Source of the DNA: Bugula neritina
Taxonomy: Eukaryota > Bryozoa > Gymnolaemata > Cheilostomatida > Bugulidae
DNA: 64,000 bases
NCBI GenBank assembly: GCA_964035545.1
Contig: OZ037768.1
Coordinates: forward strand, 5,819,241-5,883,240
Direction of reading: 5' to 3'
Position numbers and translations under genes: made by a program. Of the stretch, positions 51,885 through 64,000 are shown one piece after another (position 1 is the stretch's first letter; each line of letters opens with the position of its first letter). The notes below the pieces were generated by a model that ran no database searches, was not told the origin of the DNA, and saw only the letters and a program-made list of their open reading frames with translations.

Positions 51885-54800
51885 CTAAGCTAAAGCTTTC
51901 TTTTTCTTCATCTGCTTTTTGTGCTTCAACTCTGCCACAGCATTTTCCCTTTCTCTCTGCCTTACATCCTTTATTGCTTTGCTTTTTTCATGAGCTCTAG
52001 TTATTATCTTTTGAGCATTCATTGCGTGATCTTCAGAAGAATCCTGTGCCTAGTTAGAGATCAATTTAAATGATACAAGTTCGTGTATCAAAATTTTGTA
52101 TTTTAAAGCAGTAGAATAATCAACAGTTGTAAACTGCTCAGTGGAAGTAGTCAGCATTTCTGTGTGGAAACCAACAACAATCTCCCAAATTTACGAGAGA
52201 ATAATTTGTTGGACAATGATTTGTAACATGATGAGAAAGAATAATTCCATCTATGCTGTCAAAACTCCAACAATATCACATTAGCATGACTAAAACATGT
52301 AGTTATCACTTTTCATTTTCCAGATTAGTCATCATAAAAGAAAATGCTAAAAACATTTTTTTGTGTATATCATAAGTAATTACAAACCTTATATGTTGGC
52401 TTATCTTTGGGTTCCTGGGGAGCTTGTAAGCTGGCATTGCTTAGTCTGGTCAAGTGCTGCTCCATTAAGGCTTTGAACTGCTCATGTGTCAAGTTTCCAG
52501 AATTAAACTTGTCTTTCAAATCCTTAAAAAATTCAGCTTCAAAGTCTCCAGTCTGCAAAGAAAGGAAACATTATAAAATATGTCTTTATATATCCAACAT
52601 GACATAATCTATACCTTGGATATGTATTCAGATTACTAATTTAGTTAATACGCTATATTTCACATTTACATAACATTAACTGTGGCAGTTCACCAAACAG
52701 CATACATCATAAAACTATCGCAAGTTTAATAACAAGTTCCACTTTTGAGAATATTACATTTATAGCTTTTATGTCTCTGATAATTTATGCTACTTTAAAT
52801 CATTTGATTTGCATTTCAAGCAATGAAAAGACATACTGAATTTAATATTTATAGTAGGGGTAATGGGGGCACAACGGGCCGAATTTTGCATTTTTTGCTC
52901 TAATTCGTCTGTTTTTCAAGTTACTAATTCAATAATCTCTAGTCTTAATGCTGCATCTGTTGTCTATTACAGGTATCAGTTTGTTGTTTCTATCTCTTTC
53001 ACAACTTTCAGAATAATGAAATTTTCATGACAAAAAAATCGGCTCATTGTGCCCCGGTACCGGGGTACAATGGGCCACTGGGTGGGACACAACAAATATA
53101 TTGAAACTTTGCAGATTTTGTTGCATCTGATCTTTATTTATTTAATATTACAAACAAATAAAAATATTCTTTCAGATCTAAAGCAAAATTCATGTTTTAG
53201 CTGTACAGTTTGTGCCATCACGGATAGCAGGGAAGGCAAAATCAAACGCACATCACTCAGTTCTACGGTGCCATTATCATTACTGTTTAGAACTAAAAAT
53301 GTTTTTTATTTACACTTCAGAGGAACTTTTACTAGAAAAAAACTTTAGTAACATGTACTACAAAATTCTGAGTGAACTTTTTTCTATGCACTGTAGCTTA
53401 TAAGGTGCATGGCTGAGGTTTGTGGCTGGAGTACGGAAAGGAGAGGGGGAAGCGAATGAGCAAATCACAATTTATTTTAGTCAATTACATGTATATTCCC
53501 TCAATGATAAAATGTATAATGAATATCATGACTATCTACTAGTGGCAACAGCAGAGTGTTTTGTATTATGTATAAAATGGCAAAGCTTTAACCTCACCAG
53601 ATGTATATATTAGGGGAACTTCACCTTGTTGTTTGGTAGTCTTACCATGATGTCTTTGATATTTTACAAAAAGGTCAGAAATGGCTATATCTATAGATTT
53701 TAGTAACATTTCAACAAAAATTTTGGGCGAACAAACTAATAACAGTGATCAGGGTACAATAATCAGGTGGCCCATTGTGCCCTGGTCAGCGTGGCCCATT
53801 GTGCCCGGATGGCCAAATTTAACATAAATGTGCCTCAAGGAAAATTTATTTTAGAGCTTGCTGTTATACTAGTTAAGCAATGTAGAGACAAGCAATGGCA
53901 ACAATATCAGTAAAATTTAGGCTTGTTGCCTTTGAGTTTAAAAAGTTATAAAGCTTTAACGACGTCTTAAAAATTTTACAAAAAGTAGGTGAAAACAGTT
54001 TTTCTCTCGCCTTTTCAACACGTATGTTCCGCAAGTGTTGAAACTACAAAGGCTGAAAAATTATGTCAATATCTTTTTATGAAAAAAAAATCACTACTTC
54101 AAGTCAATAAGTTCTCTCACAATTTGGCCGGCTTTTTGTACCCCTATGACCGTTGTGCCCCGTTACCCCTACTTATAAAACTTTTAAATACCTTTTTTCC
54201 CTTGCTTGATATTTGCTCCTCTTTCATCTAAAATTAATTTACAACTGAAATGTAAAACATGGCAATAAACAAACTATTATATAACTGTTATACATTGGAT
54301 ATGCTACGGTATTAAAGGAGTCCATAGCCTAACGTTTTTCTATTCTAATTAAAATAAGTCGAGAGTTTTGTCATACATCTAAAAGTCTAAAAAAGACACA
54401 AAGCCACTGCCAAGGCTACCGTAAACTACCACATATCAACTAGCTACATTGCCATTGTAATGTAACAGTTTGAAAAGATATTAAACAATTTTACTGATAA
54501 TGTTTCAACAGCTAAAATTTTACATCACCTTCGCATTTCGTTTTTCTATCAGCTGTTTTCTAATTTTTTCATTTTGTCTGACTTTTTCAATATTTCTTTG
54601 CCTCAAGATGTCTTCTTGCCGCTGCCGAGCTTCCTTCAGCAAAGCACTCATGTCTTTATCAGTTATCCTACTTCGGTGCTTTAGAAACTTGTTCACAACT
54701 TTTTGCTCAATTTCATCCAATTTCCTTTCCGTTTCTTCATCTAAAGTTTCAGCATCTTCTTTATCCTGCTGCATGCATAGCAAAACTAACAACGCATAAA

Positions 54801-57800
54801 ACATTTCACAACTTTTATAGCTTTCTTACAGCTTGGGTTTTCTTTATCTGCAAAGTAAACTAGAAATAACTTCCAGGTAATTTTTTTAAATAACATGATG
54901 CTAGATAAATATAGTTTATATATAATGGCGGAGCTATTCTTACATCAGTTTGATATTTCATGGCATTGTGGTCTTTCAGTAGTTGCAGAGATTTTAGTCT
55001 GTTCGCTTCCCGTTGCCTGCGTAGTTTCTCTACATTCTCTCTATTGCGAGCCATAATTATTCTCAGCTCATTATCCGTCAAATCATTATTGGTAATCATC
55101 TCAACTAAATCTTTGTCCATTTTCTTTATTTTCTACAAAGAGACAGTGTTGTAAGTTAATAAAACTTGAAGTTAAGCCTCACAAAATTCTAAAGCTTTGA
55201 AAACAGTGATATCATACAAAGTTTTCCCTAGCAGTAATTTTCTTAAATGAGTTTAGGAGACTGACCTTATTTTCTTTATCATCTACAAAAAACTCATCAA
55301 CTAATGTTTCGGCATCAACCCTGGCAGCAGCTGCATCTGTTTGCACTGATATACTTTGATTAGAGGGTAGTGTAGTCTGCATACTGGTGCTAATACTGCT
55401 TGCATCACCATCACTTGCTTCATCCTCTGAATCACCCTGGCTGGTTCCAGCACTTTTCTGGTCAAAAAAATACATTGTTGACAGAGATGAAAGATTTTAT
55501 ATACATGAATGCTAGACTAAAACTAAATGTTGAATAACTAATAATACTTGATAGAAACTAGTTAAACTTACTATCGCATCATACATCAGCTTGTCTTTAA
55601 CCTTTCTCCAAAGATTTTTACCAGTAGAAGAGCTAGCTGTAACAGCACCTTCATTCTCCTCTATATTTCTCTGCTTTTCTTGCCATAAGGATATCAAAGC
55701 AGCAAAACTGGCTTGGTTTAAATCTTCCTTATTGGCCCATATAGCCTCGGCTACCCCTTCTTTCAGTTGAGCACTCGCTTTCTATAAATATCCCAAACAT
55801 ATATCTTAAGGCTTGATTAATCTAATCTTAGTTTGTGTAACATTTATGACTGGTTCTCAAATAGAAATTGTAAATTCAATGTTTCAAGCAGAGTGAAGAA
55901 ATTACAGGAAACTTGAGTCTTTTGATTTTGTGGGTAGAAAGCATATGTCTTGAAACTTTAAAGCTGCCAGACATATTTACATGTTTCTATATTCCAGTAA
56001 TTGTGCAGAGTATTTTTCTTTTGCCAACCAATTGGAAACAATGAACTGATATTTTCAACAAATGACCTGAACTCACAATGTAGGATATTTGATTACAAGG
56101 CAACGCAGCCATGACAGCAAACTAGCGTATTGGATGCAGTATTATGTCATTAGAGTAGACTGTTTTGCTTGAGCCTTAATATTCTGCTATCTGCACTTCA
56201 TTCAAGTCACACACAAATGCTTTAGTTAGCAGTTGGCTTTAACAATATTTGCAAATACTGGTATTTAAAATATGGCAATGTTCCTTTGATTAAAGCCTTT
56301 TTCATATTCATGAATGATATTTATGAATGTTGTAATATAACAGAGATGGTGTGTCACAAAAACCAACCAGCGTTTGATCAGCATGGTAATAGTTCTGTTC
56401 ACTTTCACTGTCTGTGTTTTCTTGTGAAACCTGAGAACGAGTGTCTTCTGTTGATGTAACACTTTCGCTGTCTTCATCTCCCAATTTGTCACCTACAATT
56501 ACAGTGTAAATAATATAAAGAGCTATTATTTCAATCAACACAGCGAGAATGAGGTGTAAAAATGCAAAAATGTGGTGAGCATCGGCTGCAGTAGTTACAT
56601 GCCACACACAATCTGTTGGCAGCGGGAGAAAAACTCAAGTGACTAATTGTATTTACTGTACATGTAATGAATTATTTCATTTGAATATTTCAAATTCTCA
56701 ATAATGTGCAATTGGTTGGAATAAAAACTTAAAACTCAAATGCAGAAAAGTAGGCCCACTAAATAATGATCAGCTAATTAAATTCCTACAGCAGAAACAT
56801 TTTTCCAATATTTTTTTTGCATTTTGACAGCATGAAATTCTTACAAAATAGCCCTATTTTGCAGCCTCCGTGTAGAAATTGACTCCAAGAAGCACTAGTT
56901 TCAGCAGTGGCTTTACCATTGACCAACTAAAGACAGTTTTTAATTTCCAATGCATTATAGTTTCAATATTAGAAGTTTAGTAACTCACTAGAATAAAAAT
57001 ATTGAATTGAAAAGTTAAACAAAACACATTGTATTCATATGCTACTGTATATTGCACGCCAAGCCAATAATTCACGTACCACTTAATGAAGTTTTGTACT
57101 GTGCTAAAAGACCTTCATCATCCTCAAAATCATTTTCGTAATCAACCATATCAAAATCATGTTGATCATCCACTTTACGGCTAACATAATGTGAATTTTC
57201 GAATGTTGCCGTTTCCTCATGCCGACTGCTGTAGTGGTTGATCCGCTGATTGACGGTACCAGCAACTACACCAGTCCGTAGAAGATCATCATTCTCATCC
57301 GAATCCTGACTTTCTTCTTGTTGAACAGTAGCAGGCGCTTCTTTTTGAACAACAGGTTTTTCAGGCTGATAGCTTACGTTAGCTATGTACCTTGGGTCAG
57401 CAGTAATTACTGTAAACCCAGAGAAACCAACAGTAGATTTCACAGCAGAGTTACCTGGACCAGAGTTCCTGTGGAGCTCAGCTAAACCAGCTGCGGAACG
57501 GTTGGTAGAGTGTCCAACCTGATGAGTCGCAGTTGCAGTAAGAATTCTAGATTGTGGTATTGCATCATCACCTTCACTTTCTTCACTGCTGGATGCTCGG
57601 TTCCATATTGATGCTGACTGAAAGTTATTCCCGGAGTTTGAATTCTTCTGATTAGAAGACTTACTTTCAGCCTTCTCAACGGTGCCTTGAGTATGGTAAG
57701 TAATTGCGTCCTCTTGTCGGGAGGAAAATCTTGCACTATCTTTAGTAGAAGACGAGACTTCAGTATGTCTATCTGTTACATTCCCATCTGCGTCTACTGT

Positions 57801-60800
57801 CACAGTGCGCCCCCTGGTAGCGCCAATAGATTTTAATTTGGCTCTGGTTAGAGGAGGCAGCCTTTGAACTATTGGGTGATCAACTGTTGAAGTTACCAAT
57901 TTTGTTTCTACCTTATAACTGATAGGCCCGGCAGTAGATTTATACAGCTGGGGGTTCTCTTTTATTGCTGATTGAACCTGAATATAGTGGGATATGAATA
58001 TTTGGCAAGTGGTAAATTGGAATGCCAGTCTAGTTTTATAACATTCCTTAAAACATTGTTTTAGCATAGTAGTAGTAATTCTACCAGTATAAATATTAAG
58101 ATAAACAAAATCCTAGCAATGAAGTTGCCACTACGAGAAGCTGATTCTTAAAGCATAGAAATATATAAATAAAATCAAACTAGCACCAAAAATGCAACTG
58201 CTGCAAATAAAATTAATCACAAACTTCAATGCTTTCAACAACAAAAATTATCACCAAACAGCAATCTTTAAAAATTTATTCATATAAATAATATTTAACT
58301 CAAAATTAGTTACACTTTTGAAATTATAAATACCTGAATGTAGGCAGCTATTTGATCTTTTGTCTGTCTGGTTCTCATGTAGCTGCGCAGTTTGATGTGC
58401 TCCTCGATGATGCTATCAAGTTTCTGCTCCGTCATCTCTGAACCTCGGCCATGGAGTAACTTGATGGCGCATAGTCGGTCACTTTTAACCAACTCCTGCT
58501 CAACAAAGTATTATATTTATAAATTAAAGTTGAAAATAAGGATATGCACATACGAGCTGGAAACACTTGCTGCATGATCTGATAGATCTGTCATGGTGAA
58601 CAATTTTTAAAAATTAATTACCAAACTTTTCTACACAAATCCTCAACACAACCAACAATAATACTCATCATTGCTGAGTGTTACGTAATTGTTAAATATT
58701 AGCTTATGTTGCTTTACTTTTTAAACAAAAACAAAATTTGCTAGCTTTCAATTTTCACTAAATCGTTGGACATGACTGAACCTACAAGAAGTTGCTTTAC
58801 TAATTTTTCATACAATTTTTTATTTTATAGCATAGGAAAAGGTTACCAGCTGTTTTGCATTTGTTTAGAAAAAAATAATAAACTGTATATTCCAGTAAAC
58901 TTTTCTTATGAGCCTAATGTAGTAGTTATGCTTCAAATAATATTTTTAGGTAGCCAAACAAATATATGCAAATTAGATTCCTTAAAATGAAAAGAAAACA
59001 TTTGCTGAAAATTATCATATAGAAGTATAATTTAAAAACTGGTTGCATTAGCTACATTTATCTAAACCAAACAGGTGAACAGCTTTTTCTACTAACTATT
59101 AGCAGCCATTAGAAATTTCACCAGTTACCTGTTGTGTTAATAAGGAAAACTCAGACTCATAGAAATAAGTTTAACCTCTACCAAACTTGATGTTTTAAAG
59201 CTAATTTCAGTGAAATGTGAACTTTTTAAACTTTTAAGAAAACTCTTTAGCAACATCTTTATGCAGTAATACATAAGATAGAAAAAATCATACACAAATG
59301 ATAAAAACACATGCATTGTAAATTAAAATGCTTGTGCTAATCAACTAAATTAAGCATTTAAAGCCAAATAAAATTTAGTTATTTTATTAAAACATTATTA
59401 AAACACACAAATGTATATTCATAATTACATTATGGATGAGCAGATACTAGAAACTTCTCGTTTTATTAAAATATTTTAAATAGTGAAAATTAATAAAAAG
59501 AAATCCGCTGTTGCAGAGTTTGGATTGTAGGGATAATTGAATTATTGGTGAAAACTTCATTATTTTTTATCAACTCAAACATAGAATATGCAGTTTCTAA
59601 CCTATTTGTTTACAATCTTATAATTGTCATAAAATAATATAAAATCTTATTTATGTAAGAAAATTAATGTTACTAAGCCCAACAATGAAATATGAAATAT
59701 GTGTAATGCTAAAAATTCAGCATGGGAGTTTTTAAACAAGTCTATAGTTTTTCGACCATTTTACTAAACCATGATTGCTATTTATTACATTATCACTTGT
59801 GTGCTTGCAGCCTTGGTGCTAATGTATCCATTGGACATTAATACTATTAGTGAAAAATGTAAATATGAGATTTTTTCAAACTCATCAATTCTACAAAACC
59901 GAACACTCACTGATGCTTACAGATCCAAAAGCCAACCATGTCAGCTCATCATAGAGACAATTCAAACAGGAAGTAACAAGAAAGAAAATTTTACCCAAAG
60001 TATATGTGACACGAGTAAAAGATTTGATGAAGAGAATGCTTCGAAGACAATAAAATCTCTACTTTCAGAAGAGTGCTTGTCTAGGCTGTCCATTGATAAC
60101 TTAGACTACGAGAACAACTCTAGAAGCAAAAGACAAGCCAATTTTTTGGTTATATATGCCGGTAAGTTTAGAGCCGCAAAATGAATGGAGGATACGAACA
60201 GACGTTTGTATTTTAATTATATACTATCTGAGTGACTTGACTGAGTGTTTTCTAATAAAAGTGCTCAACGCATTAAGCTACAATTTAAATCGTAATTGTG
60301 TAATAAATTCTTGTCTTGATTACAAAAAGTAATATATAAAGTAATTGCTTTCAACATCCATCATTATAGGCACTAAGTACTGCGGTAAAGGTAACATATC
60401 CAGTTCATACACTGACTTGGGAACTGACCCTGCTGACATATGCTGCCGGGAACATGATAGCTGCCTATTATACGTTGCTGCTCAAGAAAGTAAATACGAA
60501 TACACCAATAACAACAATAACATATACCAAGTGCATTGCCAGTGTGATCAAAGGTAGCATTCACGTTACTGTGTTTCTGAATTTACTACAACAACTTACT
60601 AAGTTACATTTATAATGATAAAGTTAGAGTCTTTTTTATAAATTTGACTTTTTCCACACTACAAAAAAAATCAACAATTTTATAGTAGATTGTAGCTATA
60701 GTTTTTACATTTTAAAGAGGTTGTGAAGATATTAAACTATTAGATGCTTAATTATTAGAGCCCAATATCGATTATTTGTATATGTAGAAAATCAAGTGTA

Positions 60801-63316
60801 AATTATTTTTCATCTAGGTTGCATATTAGAGTTGCATTTTTTTATATTTTTAACAAATTGAAAAATTCAACTTTGAAAAAACATTTCAATTTTTAACAGA
60901 ACTCTTTCCCATACCCCAATCATTAACTAGAATCCAAAATGTGTACACATATAATGTTTATCTTTATGTTATATATTTTGACCATTTCAACATTCAAAAT
61001 ATATTGTTTTAGATTTTATTGGTGTCTAAAAAGAATGAATTATATATTTGGAGCAAATATAACCGCAGCAGATAATATAAGGAGCTTGTTTTTCGGCACG
61101 CTAGGATCCACTTGCTTTTATTTTGAAAGTGATTTGCATTGTATTAAATATGAAAATCGTTGTACACAGAGCCTGATATTTTTTGAGTCCTGCACAACTA
61201 TTTGTATTGTTTATGCACAAAAATATGCTGGAAAAGAAGGATGGACAAAAACCGGTCAGATAGAGGCAGTACCAAACACATAGTTTATTGAAATATTCAC
61301 TTAATTGGCAAGATTACAACAAAGTTTTATACCACAGTTACTTGACGTTTTCTAATATATACCTGGACATGGAGTTATTTACCAGACAGATAAATAACTA
61401 ATAAATAAATCTACAGCTAGTTAGAGATTTCTATACCAGAACGAAAGAAAACTTGATAAAAATAATTACTGTATCAAGTCATTTAAAAATGATGCTCTAC
61501 ATGAAAATATCAACACTATATTATTATTCTGTGTAGGATATAAAATATAATGCAAGGAATTTAATGTGTATTTTTGCTGAACTATTTTAATACTGCTCTT
61601 TCAGAAATAAATTTTGCACTTATTTAAATGTAGACTGATTGCCTGCCTGCGTTCATAATATCCACTGTTTCGACTAACACAACTATATCAGCCATTTTAC
61701 AACTGTCTGAGCTTTCTGTACGGCGTTGCGGTACGTTAGGATCAAGCACTGCTTGATTCAAACAAGTTGCAGTGGGCTCCTACTAGACATGAAGATATTC
61801 ACGTCAATTCGTTGAATATAAATGCCCAATGAGGTGTCATAGATTGTACCCAATAGCGCACTTGGAGAACTTCAGCTCGGAAACATTAAAAATGGCTGAC
61901 ATTTTATGTTACGGCCTACGATACCACAATGTGTGAATGAGGGGTAAAGGCGTTGCCTATCTCACGCTATTCATACTACCATATTTTATTACATCTACAT
62001 TGTGGCCCACCACAAGTAACTAAAGTAGTTAAGCACTGGACATTGCTATTCGGCAAAAAGTTCATTATAAACTGATTATCTTTTATATCAAATAAATTGC
62101 AAAAGAAAAAAGAAAGATATTAGGACAAAGTTTTCTTGAGTAGCCATATGGCTTTTGGTAACAAGAGTGTGACAAAGAAAACCAAGAAGTCATGTAAAGC
62201 CTATGCTAGTTCTACAGTATTGTGACCTTACATCAAAACATGCTCTATGCTAGTTCTACAGTACTTGTCACCTTACATCAAAACATACTCTATGCTAGTT
62301 CTACAGTACTGTGACCTCACATCATAACATACTCTACGTTAGTTCTACAGTATAATAGTCTCACCTGATGATGTCGCCTGCTGAGTGAGTCAATCTGTTC
62401 TAAGATATAATTATCTTCTAGAGAATTACTGGCCGGCTCAAATTCTATTCCCTGTAAAGAAAAGACACTGTAAATAGAAAATCTAGCACAAGATTTACAG
62501 CCTGGGAAAGATAACTTCAGTCATCTGATTCCTTAATGTTCTGTCACCTTCTGCATTATCAGACTTCCTTTGATGAAGGTCTGATGAGTCAGAGAAAATT
62601 AGGTCTTGAATGATTCGATTTTTAGTGCATGCATCTCCCTAACATTATATGTAAATGATAATAATCACTTTAGAACGAATGGTATTGCCATGTAATAAAA
62701 ATTGCAAGAACAACTAGGCTAATCAAATTGGTGAAATAAAAAGCAAATTCAAGAATGGGTATGCTACTTCTGCTACTTCTGAACAAAGGTATTTCAACAT
62801 TTTATCTACTTTTTGCAAACTTGAAATAATTTTGGTTTTATATGTTTTAAAAGAACATGATTTTTGGCATTTTAAGTATAACAAAAACTTACTGATTCAT
62901 CTTCATGGCCGCCATACAGGAAGTGGTGCATCTGACAAAGTGTTGTTATCAAATTAGTTATTTCAGTAACGTCATCGTTGGAATTACTAGCTTCAACTTG
63001 TAGCTTTTTCAATAACTCTATTTGAGTTGCATCAAACAGCTATAAAATATTACTATATGAGTTTATGCAACAACCAGAGTAAATTTAAACAAGCAAGTCG
63101 TAACTACATTTCTCCAAAAATTCACAAAACAACTCGCTAAAACAGATGTCAATGATAACATAAAACTAACCATTCGCTTTTCCGCCATCTCAGCAATAAA
63201 GTCATCACCTTGCCGGATATCTTCATCCGTAAGTAACAAGTTGTTTGGTGGTGGCCAAGTCATTTCTCTTAAGCTGTAGTCTAGTTCCAAACCACCTCCA
63301 GCCTGCCAATCTGTTT
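51885..63316 (-). CDS. Large acidic, coiled-coil scaffold-like protein (5' end outside window; unrecognised)
   Basis: Thirteen frame-consistent exons: 63316-63171, 63039-62893, 62451-62365, 58495-58334, 57977-57080, 56492-56368, 55781-55572, 55457-55266, 55132-54944, 54768-54529, 54227-54192, 52552-52388, 52049-51885. They encode about 920 residues, ending KKKKALA. The N-terminal visible part is alpha-helical (LTDEDIRQGDDFIAEMAEKR; LEQIDSLSRRHHQ). The 299-residue exon begins QLYKSTAGPISYKV and holds RTVTVDADGNVTD and Ser/acidic tracts. The C-terminal third has Arg/Lys/Glu-rich coiled coils, such as NDLTDNELRIIMARNRENVE and IRKQLIEKRNAK, the pattern of cytoskeletal or ciliary proteins. SISVQTD (55.36 kb) resembles a dynein light chain LC8 motif. 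I do not recognise the family. The first exon listed begins in mid-codon, so more exons lie upstream. One intron contains a phospholipase gene. Confidence 0.7.
52854..54172. mobile_element. Non-autonomous DNA transposon with ~24-base terminal inverted repeats
   Basis: The element starts GTAGGGGTAATGGGGGCACA and ends with the near-exact inverse (22 of 24 bases). It is flanked on both sides by TTATA (52849-52853 and 54173-54177), a likely 5-base target duplication. A 36-base near-palindrome sits at 53041-53076, and single GGCCCATTGTGCCC motifs recur near 53766 and 53790. No transposase reading frame was recognised in the 1.32 kb. It lies in an intron between the last exons of the large minus-strand gene. 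Confidence 0.8.
59771..61283 (+). CDS. Secreted phospholipase A2, group III (bee-venom-like) type
   Basis: Three exons (59771-60161, 60370-60553, 61013-61283) encode 281 residues. Secreted PLA2 hydrolyses the sn-2 ester of phospholipids, using calcium and a His/Asp pair. A hydrophobic signal peptide covers about residues 1-18. A propeptide with N-glycosylation sequons follows, ending at a furin-type site RSKR at about 122-125. The catalytic domain then begins with the calcium loop YCGKGN, the active-site CCREHDSC (His about 159), CQCDQRFYWCL and further paired cysteines. These are group III features. Endogenous digestive, immune or lipid-signalling roles are as likely as a venom role, and nothing here shows toxicity. 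The gene is intact and lies on the opposite strand inside a 3.9-kb intron (58496-62364) of the large minus-strand gene. Confidence 0.88.
61616..61621 (+). terminator. Poly(A) signal, phospholipase gene
   Basis: AATAAA about 330 bases after the stop, still inside the host intron. Confidence 0.45.
61640..61990. other. CpG-richer intronic patch with loose inverted repeat
   Basis: The words ATCAGCCATTTTACAACTGT (plus) and the inverse of ATTAAAAATGGCTGACAT face each other across about 200 bases. Several CpGs (GTACGGCGTTGCGGTACG) stand out. It could be a transposon remnant or a promoter patch; no open frame of note. Confidence 0.3.
62200..62352 (+). repeat. Intronic ~50-base tandem repeat
   Basis: Three full copies and one partial copy of a unit starting TATGCTAGTTCTACAGTA and containing ACATCAAAACAT end 12 bases before the donor of the exon at 62365 on the minus strand. 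Confidence 0.75.
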
Positions 63317-64000
63317 CTGTAGAACAAATTCATTAATAATAGCTAATATATAAAGTTGAGCAGTTATAACAGCTACTAATTAACACAGCTGTGTTAAATC
63401 TTGTGTAACAAAACTCTTTACCTGTAAGAAATTGCTGCCTTATTGATGAGCAAAACTAAATTTACAAACTTTTGACAGACATTTGAAATCTTGAATATAA
63501 AGGATGATCAACTGACATAAATGGAAACCTTAACCATGGCTGGATTGATTTGGCTTAAACTTACTGACACTGAGTGAATCAGTCAGAAGTAAAAAATAAA
63601 CATATTCAGGGCAAGTAAAACCTCTGTGGATTTTCAAGGTTTTGAACTACACTCACAAGTACATGACTTTCAAAATTAGGGAGGTGGGTTTGGTGAACGC
63701 AGTGAGCTGCTCCTAAAGTACTAAAGTTTACACAGATTCTACAGTGACATGCAAATTATAAAATACTTACTAATAATCACTAGCATTGGGCTGATATCAG
63801 CATTAAAAGAAAAATGTCAACCAGAACTTAAGAGAATAAAAATGTAAACTGACTAAAACAAAACATCTGAAGAAAATAAGCTGTGGCTTAATGTACTACA
63901 GAGTAGAAGCTTCCCATGATGTTATATTCTTCTTCAGTGAGGAAGAAAGCTGTATACAGATATTATGATGAATGAAAAAACAATAAAGACAATGGAAGCT
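63317..64000. other. Upstream intron(s) of the large minus-strand gene
   Basis: No secure exon. A 20-base stretch bordered by CAG and GTAAGT at about 63770-63789 would fit the phase needed by the next exon. A frame reading LTEEEYNIMGSFYS near 63905-63950 follows an acceptor-like TATACAG. Both are too short to call. Confidence 0.25.

Noticed and set aside
53049..53613. Open frames inside the 1.3-kb transposon
   Set aside because: No catalytic motif or family likeness to a transposase could be seen; frames are short and overlap each other.

Overview
The window is AT-rich animal nuclear DNA. Genes are interrupted by many short introns with GT-AG borders and AATAAA-type poly(A) signals, and the intergenic DNA is full of degenerate repeats, tRNA-derived SINE copies and small DNA transposons. 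The recognisable orthologues (ATG7, DIMT1, UBE2C, R3HDM4, a RASSF1/3/5-type protein, a group III secreted phospholipase A2) and the compact layout suggest a marine invertebrate. I cannot name the phylum. Gene models were built by hand: every internal exon junction listed keeps reading frame, but no transcript data were available.

Layout. 0.5-2.1 kb (+): last three exons of a vinculin/alpha-catenin superfamily gene. 5.2-8.7 kb (+): a type II membrane glycosyltransferase with two tandem sugar-transferase domains, only the second carrying a DXD motif. 10.1-36.9 kb (-): four genes in a row on the minus strand. They are a RASSF-type Ras-association/SARAH scaffold, an unrecognised PH-domain protein with several phosphotyrosine-type motifs, a 148-residue single-pass membrane protein with a tiny ectodomain, and R3HDM4. 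39.0-50.7 kb (+): ATG7 (autophagy E1), DIMT1 (18S rRNA dimethylase) and UBE2C (APC/C E2). 51.9-63.3 kb (-): the 3' part of a large acidic and coiled-coil protein I do not recognise. One of its introns holds a complete secreted phospholipase A2 gene on the opposite strand, and another holds a 1.3-kb inverted-repeat transposon.

Functional links. ATG7 and R3HDM4 are divergently arranged about 2 kb apart. ATG7, DIMT1 and UBE2C are housekeeping genes with no evident operon arrangement. The RASSF, PH-domain and small membrane protein genes are same-strand neighbours of a signalling or adaptor type, but any joint role is only inference. The least familiar material is the PH/phosphotyrosine adaptor, the small membrane protein, the tandem active plus pseudo-glycosyltransferase, and the large scaffold with the nested phospholipase gene.
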